The notes under the pieces were generated by a model. That model was not told where the DNA came from and searched no databases. It worked only from the letters and a program-made list of their open reading frames with translations. 56,698 nt of DNA from Chamaesiphon sp. 341R_metabat_111. Lineage in GTDB: Bacteria > Cyanobacteriota > Cyanobacteriia > Cyanobacteriales > Chamaesiphonaceae. Location: contig JANXVE010000080.1 in NCBI GenBank assembly GCA_025351825.1, positions 1-56,698 of the forward strand. The letters run 5' to 3'. Below, piece after piece: positions 17,636 to 27,184 of the stretch (positions within the stretch are counted from its first letter, which is position 1; each line of letters starts with the position of its first letter). Made by a program: the position numbers and the translations under genes.

Positions 17636-18496
17636 TCAACCGCTAAAGATGGTATCTGTCAAATTCGCATCGGTGAAAATAGTCCGTTCGAGCTTGGCAT
17701 AGCTGAGATTCGCGCCTCTAAGATCCGCCCCAGTCAAGTCCGCTCTAGATAAATCCGCCCCAGTCAAATTTACACCGCGTAGATTCGTCCCGTGCAGAAT
17801 TGCCCCTAAAAAGCTAGCTTTAGTCAGATTAGCCCAAGCTAAATCGGCACGAGTCAAATTTGCCCGCTCGAAATTGGCATAAGCAGCATAAACATTGACT
17901 AAATGCGATCGATTCAGCCATGCTTGAGTTAGATTAGTTTGATACAAGTGTGCTGAACCCAGCTCTGTCTCAGTCAAAATTGCCTGACTCAAATCTGCTT
18001 GCGCCAAATTAGTCTCAACGAGATCTGCATAACAAAGAGTTGCGCGGTTTAGTCTAATCCCATCGAGATCCGCACACCTTAATGTGGCAGAAGTCAAATC
18101 GACAGAAATCGCATTTACCCCTGCTAGATTAGCCCCGCGCAAATCGGCAGCACTGAAGTTACTACCCATCAAATTGGCATCATCGAGCTGCGCCCATCGC
18201 AAATCTGCCCCAACTGCGCGGCAATTGATACTCTCGATCGATCTTAGATTAGCATTGACTAGATCTGCTCGATCGAGGATGCTATTACTTAGATTTGAAC
18301 CACTCAAATTTGCGGCTACTAGCTTGACATCACTCAGATTCGCCCGCCGCAAATTAACATCATGCAAATCCGTACCGCGCAGATTCATCCCGCTCAAATC
18401 GGCATCGCTCAAGTCTGGTACTTCCAGGTACTCCGCCCGCCAATGCAACCAAGCCACAGCTCCCCGCCGCAATACAGCATCCGCACTCACTCCCAT
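17636..18496 (-). CDS. pentapeptide repeat protein
   Basis: A 286-residue protein made almost entirely of A(D/N)LXX pentapeptides (for example LSDADLSGMNLRGTDLHDVN), which should fold as a right-handed quadrilateral beta-helix. About the first 30 residues (MGVSADAVLRRGAVAWLHWR) form a short helical cap. There is no signal peptide, so it is probably cytoplasmic. The function is unknown. The ATG lies 3 bases after the stop of the upstream putative BMC-like gene, so the two are probably one operon. Confidence 0.9.
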   Translation of the reverse strand: MGVSADAVLRRGAVAWLHWRAEYLEVPDLSDADLSGMNLRGTDLHDVNLRRANLSDVKLVAANLSGSNLSNSILDRADLVNANLRSIESINCRAVGADLRWAQLDDANLMGSNFSAADLRGANLAGVNAISVDLTSATLRCADLDGIRLNRATLCYADLVETNLAQADLSQAILTETELGSAHLYQTNLTQAWLNRSHLVNVYAAYANFERANLTRADLAWANLTKASFLGAILHGTNLRGVNLTGADLSRADLTGADLRGANLSYAKLERTIFTDANLTDTIFSG

Positions 18497-18499
18497 CCC

Positions 18500-19312
18500 C
18501 TACTCCTGCTTGCTGCCCTCTGGAAATGGCCGACCGGGTAAACTCGCCAGCGAAGCCAAGATCCCCGCTTCCGCTGCCTTGATATCCTGCTCTTCTCCAC
18601 CCAAGTACAACCGTCCAAACACGCCTACTGATGATATTTGGAGAATATTAATCCGCGCCGATTTCTCAGCCTCATTTGCCGCAATCGATGAATAAGCCGC
18701 TGGCTCTACTTCCAACACGTACAGCGTTTGTCCTGCCAGGATCATATTCCCCCGCCGCCCGCGATTGATCATCTGCGTATGATGGGGCGTAATATTCCGA
18801 ATGATTCGACTCGAAATCACCCGTGGCTTGAGACAGTCAGCTCGATTCACGCCCAAGTATTCTAGGATTGCTCGTCCCGCTGCATGAACATCACCCTGAT
18901 TACTCGCATGGATTTCCATCAACCCATACAGCCGCTCGATAATCTGCACTCCTGGCTTGACATCCGCCGACTTGAGCGCAATATCCATCATTTGATTGAT
19001 CTCGACTCCAGGCGAAACCTCAATCCACAGTGAGGAATCCGACGGCAATGGCAAAAACCCCTGGGCTTCTGTGCCCAGATATGCAGCATGTTGACGTTGC
19101 AATCGATCGATAAAAACGTAACTCCGAAGGTCGATTCCCAAAGACTTTAAAACTTGTCCAGCCTGTTCAGTATACCTTAGTTGGATATCGTTATCATTCA
19201 ATTTGGGAGCGTGGGAGCGTGGGAGTTGGAATGCCTCTTTCTCCCGTACTCCGTCGCCCCCGTGCCCCCGTGCCCCCCACACCCCACATCTCTCAAAAAC
19301 AAAAGGAAGCAA
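18500..19312 (-). CDS. putative tandem BMC-fold (microcompartment shell-like) protein
   Basis: A 270-codon frame. Two segments resemble bacterial microcompartment (BMC) domains. The first is about 95-155 ([20 protein letters not shown], then [14 protein letters not shown] and [10 protein letters not shown]). The second is about 192-258 ([33 protein letters not shown] and [13 protein letters not shown]). This would make a BMC-T-like tandem protein, but the similarity is by eye and weak. About the first 35 residues derive from G-rich low-complexity repeat DNA, so the real start is probably internal. TTG 19201 ([10 protein letters not shown]) is one option; no ATG fits. It is co-transcribed with the pentapeptide gene. 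Confidence 0.5.
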   Translation of the reverse strand: MLPFVFERCGVWGARGHGGDGVREKEAFQLPRSHAPKLNDNDIQLRYTEQAGQVLKSLGIDLRSYVFIDRLQRQHAAYLGTEAQGFLPLPSDSSLWIEVSPGVEINQMMDIALKSADVKPGVQIIERLYGLMEIHASNQGDVHAAGRAILEYLGVNRADCLKPRVISSRIIRNITPHHTQMINRGRRGNMILAGQTLYVLEVEPAAYSSIAANEAEKSARINILQISSVGVFGRLYLGGEEQDIKAAEAGILASLASLPGRPFPEGSKQE

Positions 19313-19360
19313 GAAAAACCTCTCTTGCTCCCTTTGTCTATAACTAGCTAATTCAACCTA

Positions 19361-20089
19361 TTATTTGGGCATCACAGGCGTACCAGGTGCAGATGGGGCA
19401 CCTGGTGCAGGTGGCGCACTAGGCGAACCAGGCATCGATGGAGTTCCAGGTGTAGGAGGTGCGCTAGGTGAAGGAGCACTAGGCGCAGGAGCACTAGGTG
19501 CAGGTGCACTAGGAGCACTAGGTGCCGCAGCAGGAGCTGCTTGATTGGCAACTTGAACCAATTGACCTAATAGTCCTTGAAGAGCTTTCTGACCGACTGG
19601 AGCACCAGCAACTGCCTTCTCAGGGCCGAGTTCGCCCACCAATGCTCTGACGTACTCATTGTAAGCACCAACTGAAGCATTCAGCTTGGTGGCATTGATG
19701 TTGCCATTGCCAGCACGCATACCTTGAACTGTAGTAGCCAAGGTTGTGGCAGCTTTGCCAGTTGCTCCATCAGCAGCAGTACCAGCAGGTAACAAGGAAG
19801 CAACCAGCGGTGCAGGTGCTGCGCCATTGATTACATCAAAAGTAGCCGCATCGCCAACAGCGTTAGCGGTTAGAGACTGTGAAAACTGGTTGACAGCACT
19901 TTGACTCTGGGAAGCATAACCAGATCCGCCATTACCACCAACAACTCCACCACCACCAACGTTAGTGACAGAAGTGAATGTGTTGCCGTTGTCGGAACCG
20001 TTATTAATTTGTGCGTTAACTGGAGCGAGATTGAGTGCCACTAAGCTAGTTACAGCACCCAATCCTAACAAATAAGATGAGATTTTCAT
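19361..20089 (-). CDS. secreted protein with Pro/Ala/Ser-rich C-terminus
   Basis: A 242-residue protein with a typical signal peptide (MKISSYLLGLGAVTSLVALN, cleavage likely after NAQ). A Gly/Asn-rich stretch follows, then a helical domain (about 70-180), and a low-complexity tail of SAPAPSAP/PGTPSMPG-type units. I do not recognise the family. The tail could span or bind cell-wall polymers. It lies 96 bases downstream of the SLH outer-membrane protein gene in the same orientation, which suggests an envelope role. Confidence 0.65.
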   Translation of the reverse strand: MKISSYLLGLGAVTSLVALNLAPVNAQINNGSDNGNTFTSVTNVGGGGVVGGNGGSGYASQSQSAVNQFSQSLTANAVGDAATFDVINGAAPAPLVASLLPAGTAADGATGKAATTLATTVQGMRAGNGNINATKLNASVGAYNEYVRALVGELGPEKAVAGAPVGQKALQGLLGQLVQVANQAAPAAAPSAPSAPAPSAPAPSAPSPSAPPTPGTPSMPGSPSAPPAPGAPSAPGTPVMPK

Positions 20090-20185
20090 GTTTAAGTTGG
20101 GGATCGAAGAGGATAAATAAGATTGCTGGAGATTTGGGCGTTACTACCCAAACCTCTCAGCAGGTAACAAATCAACTAGCTGTGG

Positions 20186-21916
20186 TTAGAAGTGGAAACC
20201 TAAACCACCGCTGACGCTAAAGCGCGAACCACCAGTTTCAGGATTGGCGATGTCAACAATTGCTGGAGTGATTTGGAAACCAGAACCACCACCGAAAGGA
20301 ATTGTGATTGGTAAACCAACACTCAAATCTTGACCGTTCCAGTCGCCAACGAGGGAAACATTGGAGAATAAACGGGTTCCGAGACTACCAAAGACATTGA
20401 TCGTGTCATTTTTGGCGCGGATATCACCAATACTACGGAAGCGACCAGCACCAGCACCAACGGAGAGCGTGGTGTTGCTGAAGAAGCCCATGTTTGGATC
20501 TGGGTTGAGGATCAAGCTAGCTACACCGTAGCCAGTTTGAACACCACCGTTGGTACCAAAACCAGGTGTACCAGGGTTATTGCCGAAAGTGATAGCATTT
20601 TCAATACCACCTGCGATTGCAAAGTTGTCACCGAGCAATTTGTGTAGCTTGAAGCTCACACCACCATTATCAAAAAGACCAGTGGTACCGCTAGCAAGAT
20701 CTCGGTTGTAGCTAGTTGCAACAGTTTCTAATCCAAGGAAGTTGCGAGCATCACCTAGACCCAAACCGACGGAATAAGCAAAGGTTTCGCGACCTTTAGC
20801 TTTTTCTGCTGTGGTTGCCGCAGTATCATTTGGCAGACGGACTGCTGGGTTATTTACTTGTGGACGAGTCTCGCCTTGGAAGCCAGCACCGAGGAAGAAA
20901 TCACCCCAGTTTGCGCCAAAAGCGGTAGGCGTGCCTAGACCACCGACAGGGAACGTGCTAGTTGCAGTAGCTGCGACGATTTCAGGTACTTGGCTAGGAA
21001 TGCCCAATTTGGAGATCGCTTCATCAGCGGTCATTTTTGGAGCTTCAACACCTGGGAGACTGGTAACGTAGACACCATTAGGACAGGATGCGATGTATTT
21101 GTTTGCAGGACTCGCTTTGTCTAAAGCGGTCAACCTACCCGCACCAACCAATACTTGGTGGATATAGGCAGCTACATCGGCACGAGTCGCAACCGTATTA
21201 GGACCGAAGTTACCACCAGGTAGCTTGCTGCTGTCGTACTCGACGCTGACAGCTACGCAACGTTGGGTTGCTGCTACCAGGGCGTTTTGACCATAGCTAG
21301 GAACTTGAGCTGCGTCACCAAATACGCCATTGATATCGAGGTTGCCGGATGGTTCTAGCTTGCTACCATTGACTAGCGAAACTAAACTTTGAATCCGAAT
21401 GATGTTTTGCTTGGGCGCAAAAGTACCATTTGGGTAGCCGGAAAGGAATCCACCCTTGTAAGCTTTCTGGATGACTTCCGCTGCCCAATACTTTTTGGGT
21501 ACGTCTTTGAATTTACGTGCAGCCCGAACTTCTTTGAGGTCAAAGGCTTTGTTGAGTAAAGCGGCGAACTCTGCACGAGTCACGGGTTGATCGGGCTTAA
21601 AGGTACCGTCAGGATAGCCTTTGATGATGTCCTTAGCAACGAGTGCTCTGATGAAAGGTTCGGCCCAGTTGCCCGCAACATCGCTAGCTTGAGCGATCTT
21701 ATCTGTAGCTGGGGTTGCTGGTGCCGTATTATTTCCTTTCAATACTTCGGCTAATGGTGCAGACGCTGCAAGTTTGTCATTAGTCGATGCAGTAGATCCG
21801 GCAAATGCAGGAGCAATCGCCATCGATACACAGGTGAAGATAGATCCTAACAATAAGGATACAATTCGACCAGTCTGAGCAATTCTGAAATTAGATGGTT
21901 GTTTATTTTGGTTCAT
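20186..21916 (-). CDS. SLH-domain outer-membrane beta-barrel protein
   Basis: A 576-residue protein. The signal peptide (about 1-40) ends in AIAPAFAG. SLH domains follow at about 80-125 (WAEPFIRALVAKDIIKGYPD) and 140-185 (KDVPKKYWAAEVIQKAYKGG). A third, degenerate one is at about 195-260. The C-terminal half is rich in alternating strands and Gly and ends in a terminal Phe (GGLGFHF), as outer-membrane barrels do. Cyanobacterial SLH-barrel proteins anchor to peptidoglycan-linked polymer and act as porins or structural proteins. This one is shorter in its SLH part than SomA-type porins look. The substrate is unknown. Confidence 0.8.
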   Translation of the reverse strand: MNQNKQPSNFRIAQTGRIVSLLLGSIFTCVSMAIAPAFAGSTASTNDKLAASAPLAEVLKGNNTAPATPATDKIAQASDVAGNWAEPFIRALVAKDIIKGYPDGTFKPDQPVTRAEFAALLNKAFDLKEVRAARKFKDVPKKYWAAEVIQKAYKGGFLSGYPNGTFAPKQNIIRIQSLVSLVNGSKLEPSGNLDINGVFGDAAQVPSYGQNALVAATQRCVAVSVEYDSSKLPGGNFGPNTVATRADVAAYIHQVLVGAGRLTALDKASPANKYIASCPNGVYVTSLPGVEAPKMTADEAISKLGIPSQVPEIVAATATSTFPVGGLGTPTAFGANWGDFFLGAGFQGETRPQVNNPAVRLPNDTAATTAEKAKGRETFAYSVGLGLGDARNFLGLETVATSYNRDLASGTTGLFDNGGVSFKLHKLLGDNFAIAGGIENAITFGNNPGTPGFGTNGGVQTGYGVASLILNPDPNMGFFSNTTLSVGAGAGRFRSIGDIRAKNDTINVFGSLGTRLFSNVSLVGDWNGQDLSVGLPITIPFGGGSGFQITPAIVDIANPETGGSRFSVSGGLGFHF

Positions 21917-22398
21917 GGTTTCCCTAGCGCACTCCTCACCGGAAAAGTTGTCACTTTACATTCTACTGTAAATTTCCGGATCGAGAGAAATTAGTTGTTT
22001 ATTGTAAGTTTACAAGTTAATGGTCGATTTTCGATCCAGATTGTTTTATCGATCGATTGAATCTACATGTGTTTCAATTCAATACTCAAGCATTCCAGAC
22101 GTTGTATCGATTTCCCTGAGCCTTAATCCTCACAAGTTCAGATATTTGGCTGAGTACATTTCCCCAAAACAAATATATCTTGAATATGTTGACGAAGCTT
22201 TTACCAGCAGTGCTCTATCACTAAGATCGACCGAGATCGCCTAGTTTTAGATCGCTTCAATCAATCGGTTGCTACCCTCTTACACTAGCACACAACGTTA
22301 ATTGTAGTCCTGTTGGTCAAGGTTAGAAATCGAGCTTAAATCTCGATTGAGATATTAATTTTCAACTTGTTAAAAACCGTCGATCGTGTCATAATATT
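21917..22398. other. gene-free divergent region (482 bases)
   Basis: AT-rich region between the SLH protein gene (minus) and the capD-like gene (plus). It should hold both promoters. I see no repeat, no RNA gene and no credible short CDS; a 74-codon frame at 22020-22244 has no homology that I recognise and no Shine-Dalgarno. Confidence 0.5.
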
Positions 22399-24333
22399 AT
22401 GTCCACTAAAAGCCGATCTTTGTTGAGTATTGAAGCTACTGCTGCGACTCTTGAAAAACGTGTGAATGCACTTTCCAATTATCAGAAGTATACAATACTG
22501 ACGTTCGTAGACATCAGTTTGTTCCTAACTTCGATTGGAGCTGCAGTCGGCTTTGAGTATGGATTCGACAACATGTCTACAAGAATCTGGCATGTAGGTA
22601 GCTTTATTGCGATCGAGATCATTGTCAAAATCGGATTGTTCTGGGCTTTTAGCATTTACCAACAAGTACTTCGCTACACGGGCAGCGAATTCATCTTCAC
22701 AATTGTCAAAGCTGTTGTTGCCAGTTGCATTTCGATCGCTCTAATCGATAACATATTCGATCTCTCCACAATGCCAGCTTCGGTGTTGTTGAGTGACGGG
22801 ATGCTAACACTGATTCTAACGATCGCTTTTCGTCTGAGCGTGCGACTGACACTGGGCAAAATACATCAGATTAACTACCCAGGCAAAGAGACTGGTGGGG
22901 TAGTGATCTATGGAGCTGGAAGTGCTGGTTGTATCCTTGCCCAAGCCTTGGCTGGAGAAGGCAACAAAGCTTTGATTGGCTTTGTCGATGATAGTCCCTA
23001 CCTTCAAGGTCGGAATGTCCAGGGCACGAAAGTTTATGCCCCAACAGATTTGGCCAAACTCAAGTCAACGGTTGGGTTTCAAGAAATATTGCTCGCGATG
23101 CCATCGATCGAAGGTCAACGCAAGCGCGATATCCTCCAGCAACTGCAAATTCTCGGGGTACCTGTTAAAACCGTACCGAGTATCAATGAGATTTTGAGCG
23201 GTCATGTTTCAGTCAATAAGGTGCGCGAACTGGATATCGAAGACTTGTTAGGTCGAAAAGCGATTGCTGCTAATCCCAAATTACTCGAACATGATATTAC
23301 CAATCGAGTCGTACTAGTTACTGGTGGGGGTGGTTCGATCGGATCTGAACTCTGCCGCCAAATTGCTAAATTGCAACCGAGCCTATTGATCGTCTATGAG
23401 CTGCACGAGTTTGCTCTGTACCAAATGGATATGGAATTGAGCGAACACTACCCACAACTAAATAAAGTTGCCTGTTTGGGATCGGTGACTGATGCTCAAG
23501 CATTCACAAGAATCCTCAAAAAGTATGATGTGGCGACTATTTATCATGCAGCCGCTTACAAGCATGTGCCGATCGTCGAAGCCAATCCGATCTCTGGGAT
23601 GAACAACAACATCGGTGGTACACTGATTGCGGCTCAATGTGCGATCGATTGTGGCGTAGCTAAATTTGTCTTGATCTCTACTGACAAAGCCGTCCGTCCT
23701 ACCAATATCATGGGTGCGACCAAGCGCGTCGCTGAATTAGTCCTTCAGGGGTTGGCCGATTTGCCTACTCACAACACCTGCTTTACAATGGTGCGGTTTG
23801 GGAACGTCCTCGGCAGTAGTGGCTCCGTTGTACCTCGCTTCCGCGAACAAATTACTTCGGGTAAATCAATCACCCTGACCCATACAGACATCACCCGCTA
23901 TTTCATGACAATCCCCGAAGCTGCCACACTCGTGATTCAAGCTGGTGCAATGGCCAAAGGTGGTGAAGTTTTCTTGCTTGAAATGGGCGCGCCTGTTAGG
24001 ATCTACGATCTTGCGGCTCAGATGATCCGCCTACATGGAATGGAACCACACAGGGATGTCAAAATAGAAATTACCGGATTACGTCCTGGTGAGAAAATCC
24101 GCGAGGAACTGTTGATTGATATCGGTGCCGCGATCGAAACTGGACATCCCAAGATTTTTTGTGCTCGTGAAGAAAAGTTAGCCTGGAAAGATCTTTCGCC
24201 CCAACTAACTAGGTTGCTAGATGCCGCTGCCGAATCTGAGGTCAGCGAATGCGTCGCCGTGCTCCACGAGCTGGTTCCTGGCTACAACCCAACCGGACAG
24301 TATGCAAAGGCTAAGGAAATTCTGACCGTCTAA
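22399..24333 (+). CDS. membrane-anchored nucleotide-sugar epimerase/dehydratase (CapD/FlaA1/WbpM-like)
   Basis: A 644-residue protein. About four transmembrane helices occupy 24-135. A CoA-binding/Rossmann segment follows with VVIYGAGSAGCILAQAL, then the catalytic SDR domain with VLVTGGGGSIGSELCRQIAK (about 308-327), YHAAAYKHVPIVE and STDKAVRPTNIMGATKR. This is the polysaccharide-biosynthesis CapD family, typically UDP-GlcNAc 4,6-dehydratases or C6 dehydratases feeding capsule, EPS or LPS synthesis. The length is normal for the family. A hairpin repeat follows the stop. Confidence 0.9.
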   Translation: MSTKSRSLLSIEATAATLEKRVNALSNYQKYTILTFVDISLFLTSIGAAVGFEYGFDNMSTRIWHVGSFIAIEIIVKIGLFWAFSIYQQVLRYTGSEFIFTIVKAVVASCISIALIDNIFDLSTMPASVLLSDGMLTLILTIAFRLSVRLTLGKIHQINYPGKETGGVVIYGAGSAGCILAQALAGEGNKALIGFVDDSPYLQGRNVQGTKVYAPTDLAKLKSTVGFQEILLAMPSIEGQRKRDILQQLQILGVPVKTVPSINEILSGHVSVNKVRELDIEDLLGRKAIAANPKLLEHDITNRVVLVTGGGGSIGSELCRQIAKLQPSLLIVYELHEFALYQMDMELSEHYPQLNKVACLGSVTDAQAFTRILKKYDVATIYHAAAYKHVPIVEANPISGMNNNIGGTLIAAQCAIDCGVAKFVLISTDKAVRPTNIMGATKRVAELVLQGLADLPTHNTCFTMVRFGNVLGSSGSVVPRFREQITSGKSITLTHTDITRYFMTIPEAATLVIQAGAMAKGGEVFLLEMGAPVRIYDLAAQMIRLHGMEPHRDVKIEITGLRPGEKIREELLIDIGAAIETGHPKIFCAREEKLAWKDLSPQLTRLLDAAAESEVSECVAVLHELVPGYNPTGQYAKAKEILTV

Positions 24334-24348
24334 GGTTAGTAGATAACA

Positions 24349-24431
24349 AGCGTAGACCCAGGGTACCCATGAAGGGCACCGCTACAAGTTACCTGTAGGG
24401 GTGCCCCTTGTGGGTACCCTGGGTCTACGCT
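24349..24431. repeat. long hairpin repeat, copy C (most symmetrical)
   Basis: AGCGTAGACCCAGGGTACCC at the left end pairs with its near-perfect complement at the right end; the loop is around ACAAGTTACCTGT. It sits between the convergent capD-like and terC genes, 15 bases after the capD stop. It may serve as a shared terminator. Confidence 0.85.
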
Positions 24432-24480
24432 CAATAATAGTATTTTTAAACTGGATAAAAGATGTGAGATTACAAATGAT

Positions 24481-25167
24481 TTACTCTTGAATTGATTCCT
24501 TGCGTTGAGAAAAGCCCCAAGTAAAGATAATTGCCACCAGCACGATCGTCAACTGTTCGGGAATCTCCAAGCTGGGATACAAAGCGCGAACGAGCAGCTT
24601 GACTCCCACCAAACCCACCGCCACATAGCCAGCATCTTCGAGGTGAGTATATTCATCCAACCAGCGAATGAATAAATCGGCCATGAACCGGAGTAAAATA
24701 ATCCCGATCGTCGCACCAGTAATCACTAGCCAAGTATCCGTTGATACTGCAATCGCCGTCGCTACACTATCGAGGGAAAATGCCAGATCGGTAATCGCGA
24801 TGATCGGAATTACTTGCCACAGAGAAGTGTACTGAGGACGTTGTTTTTCGCCATCTTCCCCCTTCTGAGCGGTAAAATACTGAAACACCAGCCACAGTAG
24901 ATAAGCAGCCCCTAAGACCTGAAATTGCCAGTAGCGGACTACCCAAGTAGCGGCAACAATTAGTGTCATCCGCAGAATATAGGCAAACAGTAAACCAAGA
25001 TTTAAGGCTTTGGGGCGGAGGGTTTCATCAACCAATCCTTGGGAAATGGATGCAAGGGCGATCGCATTGTCGGCAGATAGGACTGCTTCTAGGGCGACGA
25101 GAACTAGGAGAAGAACTGGTGTAGACATTCCAATATCTACTGGTAATTCGATCGGTTTGTCTATCAT
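24481..25167 (-). CDS. TerC-family integral membrane protein
   Basis: A 228-residue protein with about seven hydrophobic segments. The family signature ALEAVLSADNAIALASIS is in the first helix, and a second acidic motif, DLAFSLDSVATAIAVS, lies in the middle. TerC/Alx-type proteins move or handle metal ions such as Mn2+, and cyanobacterial and plastid TerC relatives are linked to thylakoid membrane protein insertion. The start could be ATG 25167 or the internal MSTPVLLLVLVAL; the first 13 residues are polar. Confidence 0.85.
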   Translation of the reverse strand: MIDKPIELPVDIGMSTPVLLLVLVALEAVLSADNAIALASISQGLVDETLRPKALNLGLLFAYILRMTLIVAATWVVRYWQFQVLGAAYLLWLVFQYFTAQKGEDGEKQRPQYTSLWQVIPIIAITDLAFSLDSVATAIAVSTDTWLVITGATIGIILLRFMADLFIRWLDEYTHLEDAGYVAVGLVGVKLLVRALYPSLEIPEQLTIVLVAIIFTWGFSQRKESIQE

Positions 25168-25498
25168 CGATAAAGTGAATTGAGGATGGGCAAAAAGAAG
25201 TTTAGAGTTTGAACTAGTTACGCTGCTTCAGCAGGTATGTCTGTAATAGATTTCTTGTGTGAATCCAAAGCTGCTCATATTTTGACTAGTTAATTAGAAT
25301 CTACAAGTCATATTGCTAACAACTAGTAACTAACAACTAACAACTAAAACACTATGATTTGATATTCATGCAAGAGGTCTAATGATGTTGCTAGTTTCAC
25401 CTATATTGTATCTGCCGATCGGGCGCGATCGGTAGGTTGCTACAGACAACTTGACATACTCTCTACCCACCAAAAAATAGACAGGCACCATTCACTAT

Positions 25499-26200
25499 TT
25501 ATGAGGACGTTCGACCGCCTTGGTGGCGCGCTTCGTGTTCGACTTGATAATGTAAAAATAGCTCCTGCTCGACCTGCTCGACACTCAATAACTTTAATTT
25601 CGGAGCTGATGCAGGGGTAAAACCAACCCCCGCAACTGGACTGGGTGAAGTCGTACCGCCATAGATAACCGGACAAACCGTCAACCACAACTCATCGATA
25701 AAATCAGCAGCAAATAAACTGGCTGCTAGTTCCGCACCACCCAAGAAACAAATATTTTCAACGGCTAATTCAGCCAATTTCACTTTCACCACCGCCCAAT
25801 CAAGATCCTTACCATCGGCAGTTTCACAGACTAGTATTCGATCGAAACTAGTGCGCTCCAACCACTCTACCGCACCACTTGTAGTCGTTAATAGCCACCG
25901 CTCGATCGATTGACTAAAGAATGGCAAGCTGGGATCGAGTTTCCCACTCCGCGAGCAAATAATCTGTGGTGGTTGTGCCGAGACACCTCGATCGAGTCTA
26001 GCTTGAATCAATGCTGGATTTGTCTCGATCGCAGTACCGCCATCATTGAGCGTACCGCTACCAACCAAAACCACGTCAGACATCATAATCTGCTGTTCGA
26101 GGTGGGCGTAATCCCGCTTAGACCCAAAACTTGGGGCAGACTTGGTTACATCTGAAATCTTGCCATCGGCAGTCATCGCCAAAACGAGAGTTGTTTTCAT
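25499..26200 (-). CDS. RibD C-terminal domain / dihydrofolate-reductase-like reductase
   Basis: A 233-residue RibD_C protein. MKTTLVLAMTADGKISD, DVVLVGSGTLNDGG, NICFLGGAELAASLFAADFI and DELWLTVCPVIYGG match the NADPH-binding reductase of pyrimidine reduction in riboflavin synthesis. There is no N-terminal deaminase domain, so it is either a stand-alone reductase or a related enzyme of unknown substrate. It is divergent from pyrF. Confidence 0.8.
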   Translation of the reverse strand: MKTTLVLAMTADGKISDVTKSAPSFGSKRDYAHLEQQIMMSDVVLVGSGTLNDGGTAIETNPALIQARLDRGVSAQPPQIICSRSGKLDPSLPFFSQSIERWLLTTTSGAVEWLERTSFDRILVCETADGKDLDWAVVKVKLAELAVENICFLGGAELAASLFAADFIDELWLTVCPVIYGGTTSPSPVAGVGFTPASAPKLKLLSVEQVEQELFLHYQVEHEARHQGGRTSS

Positions 26201-26348
26201 CGAGATTCACCATAGTGTGGTACTCGATCGATCTTAACATAGCCAACCTTTGCAACTAAACGGCCCAACCAGTCCTGAGATTCGACCTGCTCAGAGCGTA
26301 CCTTTGGGGCTAAACTAAAAAAGCAGATTACTATCGCTACCAATCCCC

Positions 26349-27086
26349 ATGTCAGTAGATCGAACCAATCTTTCTCAAAAAAACATCGACCCCAAAGACA
26401 GATTGATCTTCGCACTCGATGTCGAGAGCAGCGAGCAAGCACAGCAACTAGTCGAACAACTCGGTGATGCCGTGACATTTTACAAACTCGGACTAGAAAT
26501 GTTCATGGGTGGGAACTACTATGAAACGATCGATTGGTTGCTCGATCGCAATAAAAAAGTGTTTGTCGATCTGAAGTTTTTTGACGTACCCCAAACCGTC
26601 GGATCTGCCGTCCGTCAACTGACCAATCGCGGCGTGAGTTTTGTCACGGTACATGGCAATGATGCGATTCTCGCCGCCGCCGTCCAGGAAAAAAAAGAAC
26701 TAAAAATCCTCGCAGTCACCGTCCTAACTAGTCTCGATCGTAGCGACCTCAACGATCTGGGTTTTGAGTGCGATCCTGAAGCTCTAGTGCTGTCTAGAGC
26801 CAAACGAGCACTAGCGATCGGCTGTGATGGGGTGATTTCATCTGGACTCGAAGCCAAAGCGTTGAGAGCCGATCTAGGCGCGAATTTCCTCGTCGTGACA
26901 CCAGGCATCAGACCAGTAGACAATACCGAAGCAGAGCGCGGCGACCAAAAGCGGATCGTCGATGTCCAAACCGCCTTTACCAATGGGGCTGACTATATCG
27001 TCGTCGGCAGACCGATCAAACTCGCCGCCGATCCATATCTAGCAGCAGCAGCAATCCAAACCACAATCGCTGGAATCTTTACATAA
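26349..27086 (+). CDS. pyrF: orotidine 5'-phosphate decarboxylase
   Basis: A 245-residue enzyme of UMP synthesis. LIFALDVESSEQAQQLVEQL starts the barrel. The catalytic Lys/Asp array is VFVDLKFFDVPQTV, with VTVHGND, VTPGIRP and YIVVGRPI lining the phosphate site. This is a complete type 1 OMP decarboxylase. The gene is followed by a GC-rich hairpin at 27104-27127. Confidence 0.95.
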   Translation: MSVDRTNLSQKNIDPKDRLIFALDVESSEQAQQLVEQLGDAVTFYKLGLEMFMGGNYYETIDWLLDRNKKVFVDLKFFDVPQTVGSAVRQLTNRGVSFVTVHGNDAILAAAVQEKKELKILAVTVLTSLDRSDLNDLGFECDPEALVLSRAKRALAIGCDGVISSGLEAKALRADLGANFLVVTPGIRPVDNTEAERGDQKRIVDVQTAFTNGADYIVVGRPIKLAADPYLAAAAIQTTIAGIFT

Positions 27087-27103
27087 TGAAAGCTACTCTC
27101 TTG

Positions 27104-27127
27104 CCTCCTCCCCTTTATAAGGGGAGG
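27104..27127. repeat. short hairpin repeat CCTCCCC...GGGGAGG
   Basis: Perfect 7-bp arms around TTTATAA, followed by ACTGAGGTGGGGT. This resembles a widespread cyanobacterial intergenic repeat. It lies 17 bases after the pyrF stop and might act as a terminator, though no T-run follows. Confidence 0.45.
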
Positions 27128-27184
27128 ACTGAGGTGGGGTAAAGATCTCCGCACGTCAAAATTATTCACCCCACAACAAAACCA

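Noticed and set aside
22020-22244. 74-codon open frame in the SLH/capD spacer
   Set aside because: No Shine-Dalgarno, no recognisable motif, and it lies across the expected divergent promoter region.
25440-25688. 82-codon minus-strand frame overlapping the RibD-like gene
   Set aside because: Out of frame with the RibD_C domain and without any recognisable motif.
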